Source: Megalopta genalis | Taxonomy: Eukaryota > Arthropoda > Insecta > Hymenoptera > Halictidae | DNA: 64,000 nucleotides | Assembly (NCBI RefSeq): GCF_051020955.1 | Contig: NC_135016.1 | Coordinates: 12,046,001 to 12,110,000, forward strand | Reading direction: 5' to 3' | Part shown: one piece after another, positions 34,261 through 46,513 of the stretch | How the letters are laid out: each line of letters opens with the position of its first letter | Position numbering within the stretch: position 1 is the stretch's first letter | The notes under the pieces: generated by a model | Told to the model about the DNA's origin: nothing | Databases searched by the model: none | What the model saw: the letters and a program-made list of their open reading frames with translations, nothing else | Made by a program: the position numbers and the translations under genes

Positions 34261-35132
34261 TTAACCAGTGTTCGACGAGTTTACTCGTCATGGTTAAGTG
34301 GAAGTATTTTGTGTCATGACGAGTATACTCGTCATGGCGAAGTGGCAGTATTTCGTGTCATGACGAGTATACTCGTCATGGAGAAGTGACAGTATTTCGT
34401 GTCATGACGAATATACTCGTCATGGTTAAGTGGAAGTATTTTGTGTCATGACGAGTATACTCGTCATGGCGAAGTGGCAATATTTCGTGTCATGACGAGT
34501 ATACTCGTCATGGAGAAGTGACAGTATTTCGTGTCATGACGAATATACTCGTCATGGTTAAGTGGAAGTATTTTGTGTCATGACGAGTATACTCGTCATG
34601 GCGAAGTGGCAGTATTTCGTGTCATGACGAGTATATTCGTCGTGCGTAGACAGTAATGACTATTTAAATTGTAATTTTAGTGAAAACAAAAACATATTCT
34701 CAAATTTCAAGATGTTCAGAATATTTTGAGGCCAGGCCAGGATAAAACAAACAAATAAAAAATATGAATAATTATGTGAATAATTCACGATATTGGTGTT
34801 CGATGTGCAAAGTGCCATTACGTATCGATCCTTGCTTTGCTGAATACCACTCTACCGCAGCAATTTGAATTTTTAACTTTTATATGTATTTGATTTTTCC
34901 TGCGTTTTTCTTTTATTATCCATATAGTTTTATGTTTATATGCTAATGTTAAGTGAATAAGTAAATAATAGCAATAAAATTGTTAATTTTATAAAATAAA
35001 TCCGTCTTTTTGATCCAATATTTTAACAGCGACACTTACTTTGTGTTTGACGAGTATACTCGTCGTCGCTTGATTCTCGCGACACATATAGGGGCGCGCT
35101 GTGAAAAGAAGGCGCCACAGCTAACTGGTTAA
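34261..35132 (-). mobile_element. TTAA element with 44-bp palindromic satellite (right, inverted partner of 27099-27852)
   Basis: Ends TTAACCAGTG and GCTAACTGGTTAA. The array 34270-34640 has nine palindromes at 44-bp spacing. Spacers rotate through three types (GGTTAAGTGGAAG, GGCGAAGTGGCAG, GGAGAAGTGACAG), a 132-bp higher-order repeat. A solitary palindrome near 35050 matches the one at 27174. It is homologous to the left copy but inverted, with a longer array. Confidence 0.85.
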
Positions 35133-35386
35133 ATGCGTTTTTCTCAGAATTTCATTTCTCGAACGGATAGGATAAATATCTGGAAAATTAATTCATCAAT
35201 TTAAGTGAATTCTTTTTTAATACTGGAACTATCAAACCAGTCGAAATGACTGGTTTCCGATTTTTTTCTTTTAAGATTCGTTACATTATAACGATGTTTC
35301 CACATGAAACTTATAGTTAAACTTTTTTATTCAAGCATATATTACAATAAAAATTATATGAAGTTTGAAGTACAATCTTGCCATTG
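35133..35386 (-). repeat. Right copy of inverted flank
   Basis: Reverse complement of 26845-27098. ACCAGTCGAAATGACTGGT is the same subterminal palindrome. Homology stops near CTTGCCATTG. Confidence 0.75.
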
Positions 35387-35389
35387 TTA

Positions 35390-36480
35390 TAAAATAGTAT
35401 ACATACATTCGCATTAAAATGCCTGAAAATTATTAATATTACCCAATATAAACTAAACAATCAGATAATAAATGAGTATAAAGTAAGAAAGACATTAATA
35501 TAAATACAATAAAATAAAATACAAAATGAAAATAATAGCAATTTTGGACATAAGAATAAATGCCTAGAAATAACGAAGAATAGCAGAAATCGAGGAAAGG
35601 AAAGAAAAAGTTAGGGTGATTGGTAAGGAGAGAATATCGGAAAACTAGGATAAATTTCTATTAAAAATCTGTGGCAACTTAAAATATCTATTCAAGATTT
35701 CATTAAAAATTCATTATAACTCAAATCTATTATAATTTATATCACTCCCATTTAATATAAATTAATTTAAATTTCTGCTAAAACTGCACTATAATTCAAA
35801 CGTATAACAAAAATTCATCACAAATAAATTTTTCATAAAAATATCATAATTATGTACTGTTACCTAGTTCCCCTACCTAGGACGTACTGCAAAGGTCACG
35901 AGGGCATAATGACGAAAGTATTCATGACAGTTCAGGAAAAAATCAAGTTTTCTATCTTGCTCGCGAGATATCGATCATGGTTGCGGGAGCGAGCACTGTT
36001 TTCGAAAGAAGGAAAACGGAGAACGACCACCTGTTTAGACCAACCTGTCGCGGTCACCCGGGTTGAATACGCGATGTCACGCGTTCTATCCCACCGTTAC
36101 GTCGAGGATTGTATGCAGAGGAGGAATTCGATTGTCTCCAAATTGAGGAGCACTTACCTCAGCACGTGACTCTGTACGCCGGCAAGACAAGCGGCATGTT
36201 TTTAGGGTATTGTCCCTTCAAACGTGAGCATTATAAGGCGTTTTCTGGCACGGGGAATAAAGATGTCCGATGCACAGGCAAACAACTCGCGTCTGTTGCC
36301 ACGGAATTCATGCGGCTCGTGACACGACCGTGGTGCGCAAGATCTCGACGAATTCTATCTCGATTTCAGGCGGCGCACACTGGAGCATTTGCCCTGAAAA
36401 TGCGGTAAAAAAACATTTTCTGCCTGAAAACATATATTTACGATACTTTACGATAACCTTTTGATATTCTGCGATAAAAC
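35390..36480. other. Mostly unique sequence, no gene found
   Basis: AT-rich until 35850, then mixed. Frames of 99-105 codons at 35852-36408 have no recognised domain. Confidence 0.35.
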
Positions 36481-36485
36481 ATATA

Positions 36486-36650
36486 CAGGTTGTCCCAAAA
36501 ATGTCTCGCAATCCGAAAGTGGCGAGTTCTTCGGGTCATTTGAAGCAACTTTTTCTTTTACATAAATGTTCTCCGAGGCACCGTTAACGAGTTATTAACG
36601 AAAAATACTGACCAATTAGAGGACAGCATGGTTGGCGCAAGGCGAACGCT
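36486..36650. mobile_element. Family D left-end fragment
   Basis: CAGGTTGTCCCAAAAATGTC then TCGCAATCCGAAAGTGGCGA, matching 56636 onward. The right half is missing and the foldback array follows. Confidence 0.7.
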
Positions 36651-36700
36651 TCAACGAGCGAAGGAAGGCCGCTTTCGCTCATTCGCTCGGTCGCCTCCCG

Positions 36701-37100
36701 AAATTTTGCTATGGACCTAGGTGGACCAGTTACTGAGACTAGTGGGATTAATTTCCGGACAGATCACAAAAATCCGGAAAATGAATTTCACTAGTCTCAG
36801 TAACTGGTCCAAAATTTTGCTATGGATCTAGGTGGACCAGTTACTGAGACTAGTGGGATTGATTTCCGGACAGATCCAAAAATCAGGAAAATCAATTCTA
36901 CTAGTCTCAGTAACTGGTCCCCCTAGGCCCATAGCAGACTTTTGGACCAGTTACTGAGACTAGTAGAATTGATTTTCAGGATTTTTAGGATCTGTCCGGA
37001 AATCCATCCCACTAGTCTCAGTAACTGGTCCACCTAGGTCCATAGCAAAATTTTGGACCAGTTACTGAGACTAGTAGGATGGATTTCCGGATAGATTGGG
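36701..37100. repeat. Foldback array: palindromic units in both orientations
   Basis: The arm TGGACCAGTTACTGAGACTA and its complement alternate seven times. Each unit of about 110 bp is itself a stem (arm, GATTTCCGGA, loop, TCCGGAAAT-like, complementary arm). Units 1 and 2 are direct, unit 3 is inverted (CTAGGCCCATAGC replaces GCTATGGACCTAG), and unit 4 is partial. Confidence 0.9.
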
Positions 37101-37827
37101 GTGCGAGTGTAGATCGATTTTCTGTAAACGTCATGATTACTTTTACTAAAAATGTCGCTAAAATTAACAGTTTATTATAGTTTTTTATTATTATTCTTAA
37201 GTCTGTCTCCTATGCATCTGCTATGCAACTTAATATTCCTTGGGTTTTTGCATGTCCGAAATGAGTAAACGGTACACAAAGATCACAGTCAATCGTAACC
37301 TACGCGTTCAACTATTGTTGATCAACAATTGTTGCACGAATACATCATTACGCAGGTGTCTTCCCAAAATTATGTTTTTCCGCATTTTCTCGAGAAAAAA
37401 AGCGCTGCACCGTTCATCGCGTCGCGACCCGGCAACTATTTCCTGCCGCGGATGTATCGAGCCCCGGCGAATCGGATATCCTCTGGCCTCGGCGAGGAGG
37501 GAGAGGGAGGGGATCGCGCGTGACGTTCAGCCAGAAAAGGCGTTTAAGATATCCTCCTCGTGACCGTCACGCCCTGAACGATGTCCGGCATAACGCGAAC
37601 CGCGGCTCGGCTCGCATCGGCGCGGCGCGGCGCGTTGTTCCGAGAACGAGAGGCGACGAGGCTAGGGACAAAAGCGAGCCGCAATAAGCGACGCCGGCAA
37701 TACCGTGTCGCGCGGGACCACCGTTCATTGGGTTGCTCGATCACGTACGCGTTTAATTGAATTTCGAAATCGTGAGGAACGCGTTGAGAGATTGAACGGT
37801 CACCGCGGACCACGTCGACGGAAACCG

Positions 37828-37889
37828 GAGGGAGACCGGTGGGGGCCCGTAGGGGGACCGGAGGGGGACCGGAGGGTGACCGGAGGGAA
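37828..37889 (+). repeat. G-rich 12-bp minisatellite with quadruplex potential
   Basis: Repeats of GGGGGACCGGAG and variants give at least six runs of three or more G within about 60 bp on the plus strand. Confidence 0.75.
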
Positions 37890-38765
37890 ACGAGGCGGAA
37901 AAGCCGCGGAATCGCATGGTTTCGGGGGACTGCGTGTGGGCCGGTTGAAAAATGTGAAGAGCGGCGACCGTGGTCGCGGGCCGACGCGCGGGCCGTGTGT
38001 ACAGAACGGTCCGCGCGTAATGATGACAAATGGTCGCGCGGTGTAAATCATCCGCGGCCGACTGGACGGGTCGGATCGTCAAACGTAATCTCCGGGGAGG
38101 CCGCCGATGGAACGGTCGGCGGAAAAGTTCCTCGGGGCGGGGAGGCACGGCGGCCTGTTAAGGGGAACGCGTACCCCAAGTACACCGTGAGAACAGCTCG
38201 GCAGGATGGTTTGCGATCGTATTTTAAGACGCGAAAGGGGATACGGCGTGGTCGTGGGCGTGCGTGCCGCGATTACCGAAGATACCTGCGGCAGATGAAG
38301 ACATCAGGATTTGACGGGCCGACAATAGAGTATAAATTACCGATGGTAGGAAGGGATGTTGACGCGGTGGTAGCGCGGGCTCTCCTATCGTAGAACAGAG
38401 AGACGCGCGTGCTAGCGTTTATATGCGGCCCCGCGGACGGGAACGTTCAGCATCGATGGTCCCGGGGGCCCGCGGTGGTTCGAAGCGTTCGAAGCGTCGT
38501 CGCTGGATCCTAGGGTTTTATCTGGCATTGGCGGGACACGATTCGCCGTCGAAGGGATATCCGTAGGCTCTCGAGCAGCATCGCGGCGAATTCCTCGAAC
38601 GCCCACGAACCGTTCGGCCTCCGAAGGCGACGAGCCACGATCGAAGAGGTCATCGCGGCACCGAGGCTAGACCTTCGTGCTCGACCTTTCGATCCTTCGA
38701 GGACAATGAATTCATCGCCGAGCCGTAGATCCTCGGCGAATGTTCCTACAAAGTTTCGCCGGCGA

Positions 38766-38767
<2 letters not shown>

Positions 38768-38796
<29 letters not shown>

Positions 38797-38830
38797 TTCT
38801 TTTTCTCTGTCTCTCTCTTTCTCTCTCCGT
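38768..38830. repeat. (CT)n tract
   Basis: CT dinucleotides broken by CCC and TTT. Confidence 0.9.
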
Positions 38831-39282
38831 GCTGCCCGAAAAAAACACGCAGGTTCGGCCGACCGTGTTTTTTCCCCCGATAGCCTGAAACGTCCGAAGC
38901 GTACACAGGCTGTAGTTTTGCAATAAATCGTAAACGAGCGACCGTTTCACACGACATTGCTGTAAGAGCGTGGGCAGCGGCTCCGGTGTGGCAATATGGC
39001 GCCGTGCCCGGCCGTCCTTCCGTCCCACCTGGATATATAAAACGGGCATTGCGGTTAATTAACGAGCATTACGTTAGGTGCCAATCTGCATAATTAGCGG
39101 CCCGCGCGTTACACCGCGGTGCGTTCATCGTGTACACGCGGCTGTGTACGCGGACGCGTCGTCGTCGTTGTCGTCGCCGGGTATGTCGTTCCGCAGGAAT
39201 TGCACGGCGACAAACAGAATTCGACGGGATAAGGTAAAAGTACCTATTACGGGACGCTTTTCAGCGGGTACTGTAGAATCTC

Positions 39283-39377
39283 TATTATATGGACACCCGT
39301 TATGTGAACCTTCTGTTATACGAACGTTCCATTATTTCAACGTTCTATTATATGAACGTTCCACTATATGAACGGTA
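39283..39377. repeat. About 16-22-bp imperfect TTATATGAACGTTC repeats
   Basis: TATATGAACGTTCCA and variants recur five or six times. Confidence 0.6.
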
Positions 39378-39379
39378 CT

Positions 39380-40127
39380 TTTACTATAACGCTGGAATGT
39401 ACACATAAATATCACTTGGCTTTGCAGGACGATATTGATCGTAATCGACTACCCATAACTCGGCGTAATAAAGTGGTACGAATTTTATGAAAATTACGAT
39501 GGTCGAGCCGATTGTTCCGATGACTTTATTTTACGAAATGTTTGAAATACAAGTGAAAAAGTGAATGGCAGTGACGAAGATGTATCACTTCATTTCGAAT
39601 GCTATTTACACACATTGTGGTACATATTTACATTTTTACAACAGTATTTTCTTGCTTAGAAACACTCGTATTTAAATAACAATTTCTTTTTTACAATTGA
39701 TTGCTACGTAACGGTACTTGCGTGAGTGAATTTATAAAGAAAAATGTTCAAAAATAAAGGTAGGATATTTACATCCAATTTCATATGCTGTATCTATCTT
39801 TCATTGTATTGTTCATGCTACTTTTTCACGAATTGGTTCAACAATTGTGCGAAATTCAATAATGAATACTTTTATCTTAAAATACCTATTACTCTATTTA
39901 TTCTCTGGATTCTTTTTGTAATTCATTTAATACTTTAAAAAATTACGCTTTTCACTTATCTTCAGATACCTAGACTTTTACAATTTAACTTTATTATGTC
40001 ACATCGTAATCACATAATTTGCTCGATCATTTCTCCTTTTCGTCTTCTCGTTTGCACTCTATTTGATTGTTATTCTATTTCTGTATTCTATAACGAAGGG
40101 TTCGTCCCATTAAAGGAGTAAATATTG
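39380..40127. other. Unassigned AT-rich sequence
   Basis: Nothing recognised. Confidence 0.3.
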
Positions 40128-40255
40128 TCATTATTATGATTATTATGATTGTTACATTTATTGCGATTATTACAATTATTACGATTACTAGAATTATTAC
40201 AATTATTACAATTATTACGATTATTACAATGATTATGATGACTATTATTATTAAA
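40128..40255. repeat. ATTATTACR-type nonamer repeat
   Basis: ATTATTACAATTATTACGATT and variants repeat roughly every 9 bp. This gives isoleucine-rich or asparagine-rich frames that are artefacts. Confidence 0.85.
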
Positions 40256-41672
40256 ATACTCGCCCGGCGGATGCGTGTACGCCGTAGAAAGGGAATCGCG
40301 CGGATCACCGGGATCACGGATGGAAACTGGGGAAGGGGAGGGGGGCAAAGAAAAGATGGGAAGAAAGATCGACCCCCTTAAACGAGATTCCTACCGGCTG
40401 CTGGCTCGCGTCTACCTGTTATTCTAGCTAAAGGGCTGCATTCCAGCTGAATCTAAATGCCTGTGTCACGGATCGCAATAAACCTAATGGCAGCCACACG
40501 ACGTTCCTGTTTCTGGGTGAGCGCGGTCGCCCGGCGGTTGCTTCCGACTCGCGGACCTTTCGAGAGAAGCCTTCCTCGGCGTCCAGAAATTTTGATCGAG
40601 CCGGGAAGATCGCGTAACGTCCTCGATTGCATTTCATCGGCATTGCCGAATGCTTCGTCGGCATTGGCGAGCCGTGTCGCCGATATCGGACCGATCGTAA
40701 CGTCGCGAATCGAGGCTCGGCCGTTTCGAGATGTCGATGATAGAAGGGAAGGCTGGCCACTTGGAACGCGAGCAGCCGCGATTATGCCCCGTTACGGAGG
40801 AGCCATAACGCGGTCTGGCCCGTCGATATCGACGGGAACGTTCGCCGAGGCAGATCGGCTCCGCACAAGTCTGTGCAAGTCTGTGCAAGTCTGTGCAAGG
40901 TTCAGGCTTATCCTAGAGGCCGCACAATGCGGCGAGCGAGCCCGCGCATCCGTCCTAAGTGGATCTACCCTGTACTTGTTACGTGATGACGACATTTAGA
41001 TGGTTGCTGGACGATAAGCGGCGGAAAACTGGAGCTTCGACTATAATAGGGCCGGGACGGGCACCGAGACAAAGCCTGCGAACGGCGATCAACGCAGAAA
41101 CGAAGGGAGCACGCGAGCCGGCTGATCGAATTCTCGGTACGACGAGCACGCTCCGGACCCGGCGCGCACTTTTCCGCAGATCGCCGCCTCTGAAATTATC
41201 GTCTCGACTCGGAATTCCGGGTCGCGGCGTCCGCGAGGTGATCGCAATTAAGCTGGATTCGCGCTAGAATCCGATTAACCAGAAATGCTAATTGACTCGG
41301 GGCCCCGGGAGGAAGAATCGCGCGTTGCGCCACGCGAAAATTAGAAAGGCGCTCGAGCTACCAATTGCGATCGCGCCTCCGTTCTCACTCGCGAGAAAAC
41401 TACGCGTATCCGTCTCGGCGCCAGCGTCTCGGTGCACTCCCCGGCTTGTGCAACCCAGTCGCTCCCGACTCCTTAATTACGGCAGCGAATCGAATGGGAC
41501 GGTTGCAGGGCCGCCTCTCCGACCTCCGCGGAAAGATGCTTCTATCGTTGCGACCGGGGGATCTTAACCAGACGCCAGGCACGGGATCGAGTTTAATTTC
41601 ATTTAATTTATATCTGTACCGGGTGTCGCGTTGCGAGTTCGATTACCGTGACAAAGAAAGACTGTCAGCTGC
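40256..41672. other. CpG-rich unique segment, no gene found
   Basis: The longest frame is 180 codons (40457-40999), opposed by frames on the minus strand. Three exact copies of TCTGTGCAAG are at 40870-40899. Confidence 0.4.
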
Positions 41673-41674
41673 TA

Positions 41675-42311
41675 CAGTGGCCCGCGAAAGTGTTCGTACA
41701 CCTTTTAAGACGTAGGAACTTTTTCAAAATTGAACTAAATGACTTGATTTTTCTTTTTTTTATGATGTCAGAGGGACTGGTCTACCAGACGATGGCTAAA
41801 ATGTTTTTATTTTTATTCTTCTATTACTTGGAATGGAAAGAAAAAATTTGAGACCCTCGTTTTTTAACTTTTTTATCTGAGACGAAAATTTAAAAAGTGC
41901 CTTTCGTAGATCTCGGTAACTTATATGCGTGCTGAAAATTTGATCGAAATCGAGCTACAGGCGTTGAAAGATTTTAAAAACTGCAGATTTCTTACGATTT
42001 TTGGTTGTAATCGTGATAAAACTGCGATCTTTGCGATCTTTAATTTGTTGTAACTCGTAACAACCGATTTCGATAGAATTTTCAACATGCGTATAAGTTA
42101 CCGAAATCTATAAGACATTTTTTAAATTTTCGTTATATGAAAAAGATAAAAAAGTTCAAAAGCGAGAGATTTTTACTTCTTTGTCATTCCAAGTAATAGC
42201 AAAATAAAAAAAGAAAGCATTTCAGTCGTCGTCTAGTAAAGTAGTCCCTCTATCATGTAAAAAATATTCAAGTCATTTTGTTTAATTTTAAAATAATTAT
42301 TGCGTTATGTA
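41675..42311. mobile_element. Family B element, right end truncated
   Basis: Begins CAGTGGCCCGCGAAAGTGTT after TA. It contains both arms (GGAACTTTTTCAAAATTGAA; TTGTTTAATTTTAAAATAAT) but stops before the terminal CACTTT..CCACTG. Confidence 0.75.
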
Positions 42312-42314
42312 CAA

Positions 42315-43000
42315 TGCCGACGTTCTTGAAAAAATAGCTGATCGAATGCAGCGAATTAAAACTCAATCGAAAGTAACAGTGCTTCGTACAACGTTACGAA
42401 AAAGGGGGAAAATATAAGGCTTCAAATTACATGCGATTAGATTTAGATTAGATTAGAATTATCTTATTATAGAAAATTATAGAGAGAGAAAATATGAAAA
42501 TAAATTATATAAAATACTATATATATAATATAATATATATAAAATATAATAAATATAATATAATATAATAACAAATATAATAACAAATATAATAAATATA
42601 TATAAAAAACTACTATAGAAAAAACTGTAATGTCCCATTCAATATGTGCCGAATTCATGGCACTTCTCCCCTAGATAATAGTTTCAAAACATTGTCGCAT
42701 CACTTTACGAAAACGAATACAACTAGCGAAATTTCGGACAGTTAAATTAAATTATAATCTGATAGAAAATCAAATTGATTTTATTCATACTCAATATGCA
42801 CGAATAAATTTTATAATCGGATATCCTTATTTGAAACTGCATTTCGCGTGCAGTCGAGGCAATTTTTAGTCATCCGGACAGCGTTGTGTCAAAATATCGG
42901 TTCTCCGGCTGAAGAATCGAAACCGAAACCGGAACCGGTTTCAGAAAAACCGATATCATCGTAACAGACGTCCCGCGTATCGTAAACATAAACGAAACTA
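42315..43000. other. AT-rich sequence, no gene found
   Basis: TATAATATAAATATA low complexity at 42500-42610. GAACCGGTTTC-rich stretch at 42890-42950. Confidence 0.4.
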
Positions 43001-44837
43001 AACTATTGCATAACGTTAATTACATTCGACGCCGTAATTACGATCACTCGAATCCGATCAATTCGTCAGGAAACACGGTGGCACGGTAGTCATCGTTTCC
43101 ACGTGACACGGCGACGTGCGCGCAGCACACATTTGCTCGCCGCTGTTACAATTAAATCGCCGGGCTTACTGTTGATTATTTGCTTGCAAATAATTAAAGA
43201 CAGAGTTTTAGGTAAAAGTATATTTATCGAACACACGGAAACACAAGATCTAATATACAGGCTTGCTCGTAAGAGCTTAGAGACGACGAGTGTACTCGTA
43301 AGCTGCTCACAGACGACTAACTAAAAAACCGCGGAAGACGCGCAAACTGTGGGTCGGAAAATCCTTAATGGTCATAAATAACCAATCCGCTCTCACACCG
43401 CGTGTGACGGACTTTCGAGTCAAAATTTGCTCGACTCGAGTCGACGCGCGTTTAGCGCTCACGTGCCCTGCAGATGGGCCGCAAGGGCCGTCTTACCTAA
43501 AGAACGGACAAGGCCGTAAAACATACAAATTACCCATTTTCAATAGCATCGAAAATGCCAGACATTTACACTTTACAATTAAAGCCTAAGGTATTGTGCG
43601 CGCGCGGTTCGAGTGCCCTCCTCCTTCGTAGACTCGGCGCGGACTGTTCGCGGTGCTCGCACTTTCTTCGGCCTCGATCCCCTTGCGGGAACCTCGATAC
43701 TTAACTTACGTATATCGCTTTCGCAATCATTATTAGAGGTTGTTGCGCAAGCGAGAGCGTTCTGTCCTATATGAAATATCGGCTGCGTTCAATCTCGACC
43801 GCGGATACGTTGTAATTAGCGTGCACAAGGGACCGCGTGGAAGCGCGGCGTTATGTGCTCTGACGCGGCTCGAACGCGCGAGAGGCGTCGTGGCTCGCGG
43901 GACACACGGCGGTCTGCGAAAAATTTCAGATGCCATCTCGGATACATGGGTGCTAGGAGATTCACCGCAGCGGCGGCGGCGTCGGGGGCGACGCAGCCGA
44001 GGCGTCATGGCAGAGCAGCGATGCAAGTTTGCGGCGAGCCCTCGACGTACCAATCTTCGCCTTGGCCTGCCTCCAGTTATTCATCCCGTGGCACGGCTTT
44101 TACATCGTATCAACGCTCCTCCTATAATAAGTCATGGGCGGCTGCTTATCGGTCCCGCGATAGAAACGAAAACAGTGTTAACGATTTTCCTATTCACTGG
44201 CCCGCGATTCGATGCGCCGATAAATCTCGCGGCGTATCGCGTAATATACAGCGGGAAGGTAATTGCACGATGGAAAGGTATCGAGGAACGATCTAATCGC
44301 TCTCCCTCTAAGAGCAGATGCGCTGACAGATGGCCGGCAACGACTGTTCTCAAACACGGGCTACCACTTGCCTCCCCCCTGGGGTCACTCTAATCAACCG
44401 GCTACGAACTAACTCCGTTAAAGCTCCCTCGTTAGCTTTTTTTACCGCTCGATTAACCTGCTGCTGCACCGCGGAGTCGTCTCTTTTCTCGTAATCTTCG
44501 CGTTCCATTTTCCAGCTCGCGCCCACGCGTTTCTAGAAAAATCGCCGGCGACCGATCTTCCTCGACCGTGTCGCCGCTCTGCCGACCGGTCCACTTCGAA
44601 ACCTATCGGTCCGGGACACGATGGGGAATCGAGGCCGATCGTTGCCACGCGAAACGCTCTGCCCGGCTTATCCTTTTTTCGTCGGCGTACCACGGCGACA
44701 ACCACGAAGACCACGACGCGTGACGCACGACGCGTTCGTCGAGTGTCAACAGAGTCGTGCGTGCGGTGCCAACTGAATTAACGCGACCGCGACGACGTAC
44801 GACGCTTTGTCTTCCTCGTATTTCCTTTTGCATCTCC
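43001..44837. other. CpG-rich unique segment, no gene found
   Basis: Competing frames of 147 and 217 codons on the same strand plus minus-strand frames; composition explains them. A solitary ACGAGTGTACTCGT palindrome is at 43286. Confidence 0.4.
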
Positions 44838-44980
44838 AATTCAATTTAATTTAATTTAGTTTGGTGATTTCGTTTAATTTAATTTATTTTAGTTTGATTC
44901 AATTTATTTTAGTTCAATTTAATTTATTTTAGTTTAATTTAATTTATTTTAGTTTAATTTAAGTTATTTCAATTTATTTT
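44838..44980. repeat. About 21-bp TTTAATTTAATTTATTTTAG minisatellite
   Basis: Six or seven imperfect units; the MITE at 44979 is inserted into a TTAA of this array, and the array resumes after it (45303-45320). Confidence 0.8.
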
Positions 44981-45306
44981 AACCCTTTGCACTCGAGGGC
45001 TCCGGAGCGGAGCCATTTAAAATTTGTCTTCAAACTCGAGGGCTCCGCTACGGAGACAATGCAAATAATTTTCAGTTTTTAACATAAGAACAAAAACAAA
45101 TCGTAAAAATTAGTTATAGGATGTTTCGCTGTTGGTGACAAATGACGTTTGTATTCATAAACAATTAAAAAAATAATAACATACAACGATGACTTTTCTT
45201 TTAATGCTTATATCATGAACTTACATGTGAATATGATCTTTTCACTAAAATGGCTTCGAGTTACTGGTAATATGACTCAAAAAAAACTTCGAGTGCAAAG
45301 GGTTAA
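44979..45306. mobile_element. TTAA-bounded MITE with perfect 18-bp terminal inverted repeats (328 bp)
   Basis: Begins TTAACCCTTTGCACTCGA and ends with its exact reverse complement. The subterminal GGCTCCGGAGCGGAGCC is a palindrome, with a second, variant copy (CTCGAGGGCTCCGCTACGGAG) at 45035. The array of repeats either side shows insertion into TTAA. Perfect ends suggest recent activity. Confidence 0.9.
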
Positions 45307-45309
45307 TTT

Positions 45310-45609
45310 ATTTTAATTCAATTGACTTAGTATAAATAGTACAAATAAATTATAGTATTAGTATAATATTATATGTATAGTATATAATAGTATTATAAAT
45401 TTAGTATAAACAATTTAATATAATGATTCACTAATAATAGTAATAATATAATAATAGAATATACATTTTAGAGATTACAATATACAAAAAAAACTCAAAC
45501 TAAATATCCAAGCTTGTGATAACATTATGATAACATTATATACATATAAAATTGATTTTGAAAACTAAAAACATCAATGAAGATGTCAAGGATCAATATA
45601 GTGATGAGT
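45310..45609. other. Unassigned AT-rich sequence
   Basis: TATAATATTATATGTATAGTATA-type low complexity; nothing else recognised. Confidence 0.3.
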
Positions 45610-45806
45610 AGACAGCGGATTTTATGTATTTATTGCAAAAATTGGCAGGAAAAATACAGTATAGTGAAAATATTGCAAAAATTTAAGACGCTCTTACATT
45701 GTTTTCAACGGATTAAAACTGTTACAAGAAAATATACATTTTTATTTGACTCTCGTTTCATACAATTGTTGAACAAAATTCGTATTTTGCATAAAGATCC
45801 GCATTC
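45610..45806. mobile_element. AGACTGCGG-family element, short intact copy (197 bp)
   Basis: Begins AGACAGCGGATTTTATGTAT and ends TTTTGCATAAAGATCCGCATTC. It is the shortest copy with both ends and can serve as the family reference. A 101-codon frame across it is an artefact. Confidence 0.7.
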
Positions 45807-46375
45807 CAGCGAGGAGGCTCCTCGTAAAAGATCGCGGATTGTTGAAAATGAAGTTAATCATTGCCAATTCTTTTTCGACTGAGCGATACGATATTAAGTA
45901 TAATCGCAACATCGTTATAATTACGACCCCTCTTAAACATCGGAGATCCCGATTTAAACGCAATAAAACGCAACATCTGGATGGTCACTAACTGGCGAAT
46001 ATGCTTATTCAATTAGGGTGATCATATTGCCGACGTATGTTATATTAGGGCGAGTCATTTTTTGTATCAGACATTTATTTCATTCCTTTCTCATTTATTT
46101 TTTGTGACGAACCCTTATCTATTTAACGAAAGCAAAAACTCGTTTGTTCCGGTGACTCATAGTGCATCATGCCAAGCATCGGACTGCTTTGGAAGTGACT
46201 TACGACTCGACCTAATAGATGAGGACGAACTAAACTGTTGCAAAGGTACCTTCGTCATCTTCGCCGACGAATGCGCTTCAAATCGCAATCGCGAGAGGAC
46301 TCGTCAGGTCCGCTCGTAAACGGAAAGCCCGCAATTTTCGGATTCTGTGGAGAACTGTTGATCGCCCGAGAAACT

Positions 46376-46376
46376 C

Positions 46377-46420
<44 letters not shown>

Positions 46421-46452
46421 TCTCTCTCTCTCTCCCTCTCTCTCTCTCCCTC

Positions 46453-46510
<58 letters not shown>
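46376..46510. repeat. Long (CT)n tract
   Basis: About 135 bp of CT broken only by periodic CCC. On the other strand it encodes RERE runs, which are artefacts. Confidence 0.95.

Positions 46511-46513
<3 letters not shown>

Larger units (their letters stand above)
37101..39240. other. CpG-rich unique segment, no gene found
   Basis: Contains frames up to 184 codons in all phases, a G-rich minisatellite (37828-37889) and a (CT)n tract (38768-38830). No exon supported. Confidence 0.4.

Noticed and set aside
37839..38393. 184-codon plus-strand frame
   Set aside because: Driven by the G-rich minisatellite and CpG content; the minus strand has frames of similar length.
45577..45882. 101-codon frame ending in ILHKDP
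   Set aside because: Lies across an AGACTGCGG element; the ILHKDP-like peptide recurs at 31441 and 1366 because it is the translated terminal repeat.
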